DNA of 5,360 bases from Ramlibacter sp. GTDB taxonomy: Bacteria > Pseudomonadota > Gammaproteobacteria > Burkholderiales > Burkholderiaceae. The stretch is from the NCBI GenBank assembly GCA_014376915.1, contig JACMQP010000587.1, positions 1 through 5,360 of the forward strand, in the 5' to 3' direction. Numbering within the stretch: position 1 is the first letter of the stretch; each line of letters starts with the position of its first letter. Below are positions 1 through 5,360 of this stretch, piece after piece. Under the pieces are notes generated by a model that saw only the letters and a program-made list of their open reading frames with translations, did not search any database and was not told where the DNA came from. Position numbers and translations under genes: made by a program.

Positions 1-1491
1 GCCCAGGCCCGCCAGACCCGCGAATTGCAGCGCGACCTGCTGCGCACGCGCATGGTGGAATTCGAGGGCATTTCGGACCGGCTCTACCGCGTGGTGCGCC
101 AGGCTTCCAAGGAAATCGGAAAACAGGTCAAGCTGGACATCACCGGCGGCTCCATCGAGATGGACCGCGGCGTGCTGGACCGCATGACGCCGGCGTTCGA
201 ACACCTGCTGCGCAACTGCGTGGCCCACGGCATCGAGGCGCCGGATGCGCGCCTTGCCGCCGGCAAGGAGGCGGTCGGTACGATCGTGATCGGGTTGAGC
301 CACGAAGGCAACGACGTATCGGTGCAGTTCGACGACGATGGCGCCGGCCTGGATATCCCGCGGATTCGCGAGAAAGCGATGCAACAGGGCCTGATTGCCC
401 CAGGGCAGGAAATCAGCGACCAGGACGCCGCCAACCTGATCTTCATGCCCGGCTTCTCAACCGCCTCCGCGGTGACGGAGTTGTCGGGCCGAGGGATCGG
501 CATGGACGTGGTGCGCGCCGAGGTCAACGCGCTGGGTGGCCGGATCGAGACCCGCACCCAGGCCGGCAAGGGGACGAGCTTCAAGCTGGTGCTGCCCCTC
601 ACCACGGCGGTCACGCAGGTGGTGATGATCCGTACCGGCACGCTGTCGATCGGCGTCCCCGCCAACCTGGTCGAACTGGTGCGCCGGGCCCCGGCCAAGG
701 AAGTGCAGCAGGCCTACAACAGCGGCAGCTACGAATTCGGCGGCGTGACGCTGCCGTTCTTCTGGTCCGGCGCGCTGCTGCAGGCATCGCAACGCAGCGC
801 CGAGCCGCAGGGCAAGACACTGCCGGTGGTGATCTTCCGCAGCGCGGCCCAGCGCATCGCGGTGCACGTGGACGAAGTGCTGGGCAACCAGGAAGTGGTG
901 GTGAAGAATCTCGGTCCGCAACTCGTACGGCTGCCGGGCCTGGCCGGCATGACCGTGCTCGCGTCAGGCGCGGTGGTCCTGATCTACAACCCGGTGGCGC
1001 TGACTGCGGTGTACGGGGAAGTGGCACGCCAGCTCAGCGCCGATAACGCGCAACCCGAAGTGCTCGCGCAAGCGGGCATCACGCTGCCGGCCGTCGCCGC
1101 AGCGGCGCCGCAGGTTCCGCTGGTGCTGGTGGTCGACGATTCGATCACCGTGCGCCGCGTCACGCAGCGGTTGCTGGCGCGCGAAGGTTATCGCGTCGCG
1201 CTGGCGGCGGACGGCATCCAGGCGCTGGCCAAGCTGGCGGAGGAGCGTCCCGCCGTGGTGCTGTCCGACATCGAGATGCCGCGCATGGACGGTTTCGACC
1301 TGGCGCGCAACATCCGCGGCGACGCGCGGCTGTCCAAGCTGCCGATCATCATGATCACGTCGCGGATCGCCGAGAAACACCGCGAGCACGCACGCGAACT
1401 CGGTGTCGACCACTACCTGGGCAAGCCCTATTCCGAAGAAGAGCTGCTCAGCCTGGTCAAGCACTACTGCAGCGCCGAAATCCCGGCCTGA
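1..1491 (+). CDS. chpA: ChpA/PilL-type hybrid chemosensory histidine kinase, C-terminal part (5' truncated)
   Basis: The reading frame is open from base 1, so this is the last 496 residues of a larger protein. Domains in order (window residue numbers): end of the dimerisation region with RTRMVEF at about 15-21; CheA-type ATPase with N-box LLRNCVAHGIE (69-79), DDDGAGLD (111-118), FMPGFST (148-154) and GRGIGMDVV (163-171); a CheW-like adaptor domain at about 200-340; an Ala/Pro-rich linker; and a receiver domain at about 373-488 with acidic pair D379/D380, phospho-acceptor D423 in SDIEMPRMDG, T453 and K475. This architecture is that of CheA fused to a CheY domain. In the Pil-Chp pathway such a kinase phosphorylates PilG/PilH-type regulators and controls type IV pilus twitching at the cell pole. 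The Hpt domains expected upstream are outside the window, so the ChpA label rests on the C-terminus and on the nearby yqgE-pyrB genes. Another CheA-REC hybrid is possible. The usual MVPF near the ATPase reads MVEF here. A TTG at 25 is internal, not a start. Confidence 0.85.
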   Translation, partial: AQARQTRELQRDLLRTRMVEFEGISDRLYRVVRQASKEIGKQVKLDITGGSIEMDRGVLDRMTPAFEHLLRNCVAHGIEAPDARLAAGKEAVGTIVIGLSHEGNDVSVQFDDDGAGLDIPRIREKAMQQGLIAPGQEISDQDAANLIFMPGFSTASAVTELSGRGIGMDVVRAEVNALGGRIETRTQAGKGTSFKLVLPLTTAVTQVVMIRTGTLSIGVPANLVELVRRAPAKEVQQAYNSGSYEFGGVTLPFFWSGALLQASQRSAEPQGKTLPVVIFRSAAQRIAVHVDEVLGNQEVVVKNLGPQLVRLPGLAGMTVLASGAVVLIYNPVALTAVYGEVARQLSADNAQPEVLAQAGITLPAVAAAAPQVPLVLVVDDSITVRRVTQRLLAREGYRVALAADGIQALAKLAEERPAVVLSDIEMPRMDGFDLARNIRGDARLSKLPIIMITSRIAEKHREHARELGVDHYLGKPYSEEELLSLVKHYCSAEIPA

Positions 1492-1512
1492 CGCGTTCCT
1501 GCTCCCGACCGA

Positions 1513-1539
1513 AAAGACGCCGTTTCAAGCGGCGTCTTT
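1513..1539. terminator. Probable bidirectional rho-independent terminator between convergent chpA and phrB
   Basis: A perfect 10-bp inverted repeat, AAAGACGCCG (1513-1522) and CGGCGTCTTT (1530-1539), encloses a 7-base loop. It starts 22 bases after the chpA stop. Read on the plus strand, the GC-rich stem ends in TCTTTCTT; read on the minus strand, it ends in TCTTTTC. It can therefore serve both converging genes, although neither T-tract is long. The phrB stop codon (1525-1527) lies in the loop and the last phrB codons form one arm, so the hairpin is partly coding. No other signal is visible in the 33 bases between the two genes. Confidence 0.75.
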
Positions 1540-2976
1540 CTTGAGCACCGAATAGCGTTGCAGCGTGCGCTGGCGCGCCTCCTCGTGCACCACGATCGGC
1601 GCCGGATAGGTCTGGTCCAGCGTGACGCCAGCGGCCACCAGCTCCACCGGATTAGCGGTCCACGGCGCGTGCAGCGCCTGCACCGACAGTCCTTTGAGCT
1701 GCGGCAGGTACTTCAGGATGAAGCGCCCATCCGGATCGAACTTGCGGCTCTGGCTGACCGGGTTGAAGATCCGGAACCATGGCTGGGCGTCGCAGCCGCT
1801 GGAACTGGCCCATTGCCAGCCGCCGTTGTTGGATGCCAGCTCGTAGTCGTTGAGGTGTTCGGCAAAGTAGCGCTCGCCCCGGCGCCAGTCGATGCCCAGG
1901 TCCTTGGTGAGGAAGCTTGCCACCACCATGCGCAGCCGGTTGTGCATGTAGCCGGTCTGGTTGATCTGCGCCATCGCTGCATCCACCAGCGGATAGCCGG
2001 TGCGGCCCTCGCACCAGGCGGAAAACAGCGCGTCCGCGTGTTTGCCGTGCTCCCAGCGGACGGCGTCGTGGTCACGCTTGAAGCTGTGGCTGTGTCCCTG
2101 CGTGTCGCTCACGTGCGGGAAATTCGCCAGCACCTGGAAGTAGAAGTCGCGCCAGATCAACTCGCTCAGCCAGACTGCGGCGCCGGGGCTGCCTTCGGCC
2201 GCCATCCGGTGGGCCGTGCCGGCGAGTTCGCGGATCGAGACGGTGCCGAAGCGCAGGTGCACGCCGAGGTAGCTCGGGCCCCTCAGGGCCGGGAAATCAC
2301 GCGTCTCGCCATAGCGGTCGATCCGCTCCATGAACTGCGCCAGCAACTCGCGGCCGCCGCTGGCCCCCGTCGGCAGCTTGAGCTCGTGCAGGTTCGTGGT
2401 TTCGAAGCCCAGCGCCTGCAGGGTCGGAACCGGGGTGCGCAGGGCCACCGGTCGCTCGGCCAGCGCCGTGGCATAGGTTTCGACCGGATAGGGCTTGAAA
2501 TAGAACGCGTCGGCCTTGGCCAGCCACGCGTTTTTGTAGGGCGTGAACACCGCGTAGGGCCTGCCCGCCTGCGTGAGCAGCTCGGACCGCTCGAACACCG
2601 CCTGGTCCTTGGATGTGTGGAAGGCAATGCCGGCATCCGCCAGCGGCTCGTAGTCGTGGTTGGCGAACACCGACTGCACCTGCAGCTGACGGGCCAGCCG
2701 CGGAATCTCGTGCAGCGAGGCGGCGTGCGTCACGATCAGGCCGACCGCTTCGCTTCCCGCCAGCGCACGCAGCGTGCAGTCCAGTTCCTCCAGCGAGTCG
2801 CGGATGAATTCGACCCGCCGGTCCTGTCGCGGCAGGCTGTCCAGGATCGCGCTGTCGAACACGAAGACGCAGTGGACATGGCGGCACGACTTCAGCGCGT
2901 GGAACAGCGCGGCGTTGTCGGTCGCGCGCAGGTCGCGACGAAACCACATCAGGCCTGCGGGATAGGTCTTTTCCAT
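1525..2976 (-). CDS. phrB: Deoxyribodipyrimidine photolyase (class I CPD photolyase)
   Basis: This 483-residue cytoplasmic flavoprotein should use blue light to split cyclobutane pyrimidine dimers in DNA. The N-terminal antenna domain opens with LMWFRRDLR (9-17), followed by VFTPYKNAW (143-151). The C-terminal FAD domain carries SELIWRDFY (271-279), WCEGRTGYPLVDAAM (321-335), HNRLRM (345-350), DWRRGERYF (363-371) and NNGGWQWASS (383-392). W387, W364 and W308 match the Trp electron-transfer chain W382/W359/W306 of the E. coli enzyme, and N383 matches the Asn near flavin N5. Length is close to the E. coli enzyme (about 470). The ATG at 2976 is chosen because it leaves eight residues before the conserved LMWFRRD; the frame stays open further upstream, but that stretch is antisense to yqgE. 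The Shine-Dalgarno is weak (GAG only 3 bases from ATG). About a dozen residues usual after NHDYEP (106-111) seem absent. The intact FAD site favours a repair enzyme; a photolyase-like cryptochrome cannot be excluded by eye. Confidence 0.95.
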   Translation of the reverse strand: MEKTYPAGLMWFRRDLRATDNAALFHALKSCRHVHCVFVFDSAILDSLPRQDRRVEFIRDSLEELDCTLRALAGSEAVGLIVTHAASLHEIPRLARQLQVQSVFANHDYEPLADAGIAFHTSKDQAVFERSELLTQAGRPYAVFTPYKNAWLAKADAFYFKPYPVETYATALAERPVALRTPVPTLQALGFETTNLHELKLPTGASGGRELLAQFMERIDRYGETRDFPALRGPSYLGVHLRFGTVSIRELAGTAHRMAAEGSPGAAVWLSELIWRDFYFQVLANFPHVSDTQGHSHSFKRDHDAVRWEHGKHADALFSAWCEGRTGYPLVDAAMAQINQTGYMHNRLRMVVASFLTKDLGIDWRRGERYFAEHLNDYELASNNGGWQWASSSGCDAQPWFRIFNPVSQSRKFDPDGRFILKYLPQLKGLSVQALHAPWTANPVELVAAGVTLDQTYPAPIVVHEEARQRTLQRYSVLKKDAA

Positions 2977-2985
2977 GAGCTCAAG

Positions 2986-2991
2986 TAAAAT
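2986..2991 (+). promoter_or_regulatory. Possible -10 box for yqgE, spaced for a leaderless transcript
   Basis: TAAAAT matches five of six bases of the sigma70 -10 consensus and ends 6 bases before the yqgE ATG at 2998. Transcription from it would begin at or next to the A of the ATG, giving a leaderless mRNA. This fits the lack of a good Shine-Dalgarno sequence before yqgE. No convincing -35 box lies 16-18 bases upstream, so the call is weak. Confidence 0.25.
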
Positions 2992-2994
2992 CCC

Positions 2995-3023
2995 ATCATG
3001 CCTGCCGATGAGACCACTATCAA
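2995..3023 (-). promoter_or_regulatory. Possible sigma70 promoter for phrB
   Basis: On the minus strand, TTGATA (3023-3018, five of six to TTGACA) is followed after exactly 17 bases by CATGAT (3000-2995, four of six to TATAAT). Transcription would start near 2988, leaving a leader of roughly a dozen bases before the phrB ATG. The -10 box covers the yqgE start codon, so the promoter lies inside the 5' end of yqgE. Similar matches can arise by chance. Confidence 0.35.
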
Positions 3024-3597
3024 CCTGACTCATCACTTCCTGATCGCAATGCCGGGGCTGGAAGGCGAGCCTTTTTCCCGCAGCGTCGTCTACCTGTGCG
3101 AACACAGTGCCCGCGGCGCCCTCGGCCTGGTGATCAACAAGCCCAGCGACATCAACCTCAAGGGCCTGTTCGACAAGGTCGAATTGCCGCTGCGCCGCGA
3201 CGACCTGGTCGGCATCCCCGTGTTCCATGGCGGGCCGGTGCAGACCGAGCGTGGTTTCGTCCTGCACGAGGCGGTGTTCGCTGGCGGCGACGCGCCGGCC
3301 GAGCCCGTCTATGCCTCGACCATGACGATTCCCGGTGGGCTGGAAATGACCACTTCCAAGGACGTGCTCGAAGCCATGTCCACCGGCTCGGGCCCGCGCA
3401 AAGTCCTGGTGTCGCTTGGCTATTCGGCCTGGGGCGAGGGCCAGCTCGAATCGGAACTGGCCGAGAACAGCTGGCTCACCGTGAGCGCCGACGCGGCGGT
3501 CATCTTCGACACGCCGGTCGAACAGCGCTATGCCAAGGCTTTGATGCTGCTAGGCCTCGAGGCCTGGATGATCTCCCCGGAAGCGGGGCATGCATGA
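2998..3597 (+). CDS. yqgE: YqgE/AlgH family protein (UPF0301)
   Basis: This 199-residue protein is full length for the family and has no signal peptide or membrane segment, so it is probably cytoplasmic. Conserved blocks are LIAMPGL (15-21), SRSVVYLCEH (27-36), GALGLVINKP (40-49), GGPVQTERGFVLH (78-90), TTSKDVL (118-124), GYSAWGEGQLE (141-151), ENSWL (156-160) and the typical C-terminal GHA. The name AlgH comes from work on alginate in Pseudomonas; the biochemical function is not established as far as I know. The ATG at 2998 is the first possible start, because an in-frame TAA lies at 2986-2988. No good Shine-Dalgarno precedes it. It is the first gene of an apparent operon; its stop overlaps the ruvX start by 4 bases (ATGA), a conserved pairing with yqgF. 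It starts 21 bases from the divergent phrB. Confidence 0.96.
   Translation: MPADETTINLTHHFLIAMPGLEGEPFSRSVVYLCEHSARGALGLVINKPSDINLKGLFDKVELPLRRDDLVGIPVFHGGPVQTERGFVLHEAVFAGGDAPAEPVYASTMTIPGGLEMTTSKDVLEAMSTGSGPRKVLVSLGYSAWGEGQLESELAENSWLTVSADAAVIFDTPVEQRYAKALMLLGLEAWMISPEAGHA
3575..3588 (+). promoter_or_regulatory. Small hairpin over the ruvX ribosome binding site
   Basis: CCCCG (3575-3579) pairs with CGGGG (3584-3588) around a GAAG loop. The purine-rich GGAAG and GGGG stretches that could act as the ruvX Shine-Dalgarno lie inside this structure, 5-10 bases before the ATG at 3594. The hairpin is within the last codons of yqgE, so ribosomes finishing yqgE would open it. This would couple translation of the two genes. 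The structure is visible; the coupling is inference. Confidence 0.4.
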
Positions 3598-4010
3598 GCC
3601 TGTTGGCCATGCCCGACGTCCCCGACCATCTCCAATCGTTCCTTGCATTTGATTTCGGGCTGAAACGCACCGGCGTTGCCGTGGGCAACCGCCTGCTACG
3701 CAGCGCGACGCCGCAGCCGACCATCCGGGCCGATGGCGACGCACGGCTGGCGCAGGTCGAGGCCCGGGTGCGCGAATGGCAGCCCGATGCGCTGGTGGTC
3801 GGCGTGCCGTTCCACCCCGATGGCGCCAGCCACGACAATACGGCGCGGGCGCAGAAATTCGCCCGCCAGCTGCGCGGCCGTATCCGGCTGCCCGTGTTCG
3901 AGGTGGACGAGCGTTACAGCACCACCGAGGCGCTGGCCGGTGGGGCTGCCGATCCCGATGCAGGCGCCGCCTGCATCATCCTGGAACAGTTCTTGAGGAG
4001 CCTGCCGTGA
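3594..4010 (+). CDS. ruvX: RuvX/YqgF family Holliday junction resolvase-like nuclease
   Basis: This 138-residue cytoplasmic protein has the RNase H-like YqgF fold. The signature [12 protein letters not shown] (20-31) carries the first acidic residue, D20. [10 protein letters not shown] (68-77) is the second conserved block, [10 protein letters not shown] (104-113) holds the central acidic pair D105/E106, and [13 protein letters not shown] (122-134) supplies the last acidic residue, D122. The metal-binding acidic set looks complete, so the protein should be active. Members have been linked to Holliday junction resolution and to pre-16S rRNA 5'-end maturation; the sequence cannot separate these roles. 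The ATG at 3594 is chosen for its ATGA overlap with yqgE; an ATG five codons later (3609) is an alternative. The frame is open upstream inside yqgE, but that stretch is a shadow. The stop overlaps the pyrR start by 4 bases (GTGA). Confidence 0.95.
   Translation: MSLLAMPDVPDHLQSFLAFDFGLKRTGVAVGNRLLRSATPQPTIRADGDARLAQVEARVREWQPDALVVGVPFHPDGASHDNTARAQKFARQLRGRIRLPVFEVDERYSTTEALAGGAADPDAGAACIILEQFLRSLP
3995..4000 (+). promoter_or_regulatory. Strong Shine-Dalgarno fixing the GTG start of pyrR
   Basis: GAGGAG, near-ideal against the 16S 3' end, lies 6 bases before the GTG at 4007 and inside the last codons of ruvX. It supports this GTG over the internal ATG at 4052. It is the clearest ribosome binding site in the operon; those of yqgE and pyrB are poor. 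Confidence 0.8.
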
Positions 4011-4534
4011 GTGCCCAGAGCCAAGCCGAGTCGCCGTCCAGCGGCGCCCTGATGCTGGACGCCGAAGCCCTGTACCGCGACCTGCAGCACGGGGTCCAGC
4101 AGCTGCGTGCGCCGCAGACCCGGCTGGTGGGAATCACTTCCGGCGGCGCCTGGCTGGCGGAACGCCTGCAGCGCGACCTGGCGTTGCCCGAATCGGCCGG
4201 CGTGATCTCGTCGGCCATGCACCGGGACGATTTCGCCAAGCGCGGTCTCACCGGCGCCGGCCAGCAGACGCAACTGGATTTCGACGTCAACGATGCACAC
4301 ATCATTTTGCTGGACGACGTGCTTTACACCGGGCGCACCATCCGCGCCGTCCTCAACGAACTGTTCGATTACGGCCGGCCGGCGCGGGTGCAGCTCGCAG
4401 TGCTGGTGGACCGGGGCAGCCGCGAACTGCCGGTGCAGGCCGATTACGCCGCCGCGCGGGTGTCGCTGCCGGCATCGCAATCGCTCGAGCTCGCGCGCGA
4501 CACGTCGGGCAAGTTCAGTTTCAAAGTCCAGTAA
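4007..4534 (+). CDS. pyrR: PyrR family uracil phosphoribosyltransferase / pyrimidine regulator
   Basis: This 175-residue type I phosphoribosyltransferase is predicted to make UMP from uracil and PRPP, and it belongs to the PyrR regulator family. [14 protein letters not shown] (41-54) matches the family's substrate-binding loop region, [10 protein letters not shown] (71-80) the flexible loop, [13 protein letters not shown] (99-111) the PRPP motif with D103/D104, and [12 protein letters not shown] (131-142) the C-terminal core. Length is near the usual 180. The GTG start is set by GAGGAG 6 bases upstream and overlaps the ruvX stop (GTGA). pyrB begins 2 bases after the stop, the same adjacency as in Pseudomonas. 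In Bacillus, PyrR also binds pyr mRNA leaders to cause attenuation. Several residues I recall as needed for that differ here, and no leader hairpin precedes pyrB, so attenuation of the Bacillus type is doubtful. Confidence 0.95.
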   Translation: MSAQSQAESPSSGALMLDAEALYRDLQHGVQQLRAPQTRLVGITSGGAWLAERLQRDLALPESAGVISSAMHRDDFAKRGLTGAGQQTQLDFDVNDAHIILLDDVLYTGRTIRAVLNELFDYGRPARVQLAVLVDRGSRELPVQADYAAARVSLPASQSLELARDTSGKFSFKVQ

Positions 4535-4536
4535 GC

Positions 4537-5360
4537 ATGCTGTCCAGGCGCAACCCTCAACTCAACAAGCACGGTGAGCTGATCCACCTGTTGTCGGTGG
4601 AAGGGCTGCCGCGCGACATCGTCACCCATATCCTGGACACCGCTTCCAGCTTCGCCAGCGTCAGCGACCGCGAAGTCAAGAAGGTGCCGCTGCTGCGCGG
4701 CAAAAGCGTGTTCAACCTGTTCTTCGAGAACTCCACGCGCACCCGCACCACATTCGAGATCGCGGCCACCCGGCTGTCAGCCGACGTCATCAACCTGGAC
4801 ATCGCCCGCTCGTCGGCGTCCAAGGGCGAGTCGCTGCTCGACACCATCGCCAACCTGTCCGCGATGGCGGCCGACCTGTTCGTCGTGCGCCACAGCGAGT
4901 CGGGTGCCCCCTACCTGATCGCCCAGCACGTGGCGCCGCACGTCCACGTCATCAACGCCGGCGATGGCCGCCATGCCCACCCGACGCAAGGGCTGCTGGA
5001 CATGTACACCATCCGCCATTACAAGAAGGAGTTCTCGAACCTCACCGTGGCCATCGTGGGTGACGTGCTGCACTCGCGGGTCGCGCGTTCCGACATCCAT
5101 GCGCTGACCACGCTGGGCTGCGCCGAGGTCCGCGTGGTCGGTCCCAAGACACTGGTTCCCGCCGACATGGCGCAGATGGGCGTGCGGGTTTGCCACACGC
5201 TCGAAGAGGGCATCAAGGGCTGCGACGTGGTGATCATGCTGAGGCTGCAGAACGAGCGCATGAGCGGCGCGCTGCTGCCGTCGGCGCAGGAGTTCTTCAA
5301 GAACTTCGGCCTGACCGAGGAAAAGCTGCTGCTGGCCAGACCGGATGCGATCGTGATGCA
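4537..5360 (+). CDS. pyrB: Aspartate carbamoyltransferase catalytic chain (3' truncated by window)
   Basis: The first 274 residues are visible; related catalytic chains are roughly 310-335 long, so the C-terminus is missing. The enzyme joins carbamoyl phosphate and aspartate to give carbamoyl aspartate, the committed step of pyrimidine synthesis, in the cytoplasm. FFENSTRTR (62-70) holds the carbamoyl-phosphate site, [12 protein letters not shown] (92-103) the mobile loop with K96, [11 protein letters not shown] (116-126) and [15 protein letters not shown] (141-155) the domain-linking active-site His/Gln residues, [11 protein letters not shown] (175-185) the start of the aspartate domain, and MLRLQNERM (234-242) the Arg-x-Gln loop that binds aspartate. 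All expected active-site residues in view are present. The ATG at 4537 is 2 bases after the pyrR stop and has no good Shine-Dalgarno, suggesting translational coupling. In pseudomonads a catalytically dead dihydroorotase (pyrC') follows and joins the holoenzyme; whether one follows here is not visible. Confidence 0.97.
   Translation, partial: MLSRRNPQLNKHGELIHLLSVEGLPRDIVTHILDTASSFASVSDREVKKVPLLRGKSVFNLFFENSTRTRTTFEIAATRLSADVINLDIARSSASKGESLLDTIANLSAMAADLFVVRHSESGAPYLIAQHVAPHVHVINAGDGRHAHPTQGLLDMYTIRHYKKEFSNLTVAIVGDVLHSRVARSDIHALTTLGCAEVRVVGPKTLVPADMAQMGVRVCHTLEEGIKGCDVVIMLRLQNERMSGALLPSAQEFFKNFGLTEEKLLLARPDAIVM

Noticed and set aside
25..27. TTG as the start of the kinase gene
   Set aside because: The frame is open to base 1, and the TTG lies inside the conserved segment leading into RTRMV, so it is an internal leucine codon.
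457..1464. Several minus-strand frames opposite the kinase gene
   Set aside because: They have no domain signature, overlap each other and mirror the codon bias of the kinase gene.
1558..2988. 476-codon open frame on the plus strand opposite phrB
   Set aside because: It is antisense to a clear photolyase, has no recognisable domain, and is rich in Arg, Val, Gln and His as expected from reverse reading of high-G+C codons.
2977..3267. 97-codon upstream extension of the photolyase frame
   Set aside because: It is antisense to conserved yqgE and lies before the normal photolyase N-terminus; the ATG at 2976 fits the family.
3096..3593. Long N-terminal extension of the ruvX frame inside yqgE
   Set aside because: It is an out-of-frame reading of conserved yqgE, and YqgF proteins are about 140 residues; the ATGA start at 3594 gives 138.
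4535..4536. Search for a PyrR attenuator or leader before pyrB
   Set aside because: Only two bases separate pyrR and pyrB, and I saw no terminator/antiterminator pair around the junction.
4777..5300. Minus-strand frames opposite pyrB
   Set aside because: pyrB shows all its active-site motifs on the plus strand; the antisense frames are His/Val/Arg-rich shadows.
1..5360. Mobile elements, tRNA or rRNA genes, CRISPR repeats, toxin-antitoxin or phage defence genes
   Set aside because: No repeats, transposase motifs, RNA gene motifs or unexplained genes were visible; the conserved genes fill nearly the whole window, and the longest non-coding gap is 33 bases.

Overview
This is a high-G+C bacterial chromosomal window with six genes and almost no non-coding DNA. 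All six belong to recognisable families: the 3' end of a ChpA/PilL-type hybrid chemosensory kinase, a class I CPD photolyase on the opposite strand, and the run yqgE - ruvX(yqgF) - pyrR - pyrB. A Chp pilus kinase near yqgE-yqgF-pyrR-pyrB recalls the pilG-chpA and yqgE-pyrB neighbourhood of Pseudomonas aeruginosa. Together with the G+C content and protein style, this suggests a gammaproteobacterium, perhaps in the Xanthomonadales. That placement is inference from context, not from a search.

Layout. Positions 1-1491 (+) hold the C-terminal 496 residues of the kinase: ATPase, CheW-like and receiver domains. It converges on the photolyase gene (1525-2976, -). A 10-bp-stem hairpin at 1513-1539 lies at the junction, looks like a two-way terminator, and contains the photolyase stop codon in its loop. 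The photolyase start is only 21 bases from the divergent yqgE start (2998), so the promoters of the two genes must overlap coding sequence.

From 2998 to the right edge, yqgE, ruvX, pyrR and pyrB are packed as one apparent operon: a 4-base ATGA overlap, a 4-base GTGA overlap, then a 2-base gap. pyrB is cut by the window edge. The operon joins a conserved protein of unknown role (YqgE/AlgH), an RNase H-fold nuclease (RuvX/YqgF), a uracil phosphoribosyltransferase/regulator (PyrR) and the aspartate transcarbamoylase catalytic chain (PyrB). The last two act in pyrimidine salvage and de novo synthesis.

I see no mobile element, CRISPR array, RNA gene or clearly novel multi-gene system. The points most worth a second look are a probable short internal deletion in the photolyase antenna domain, the loss of several residues linked to RNA binding in PyrR, the yqgE start without a Shine-Dalgarno sequence but with a -10-like box at leaderless spacing, and the hairpins at the phrB 3' end and the ruvX ribosome binding site.
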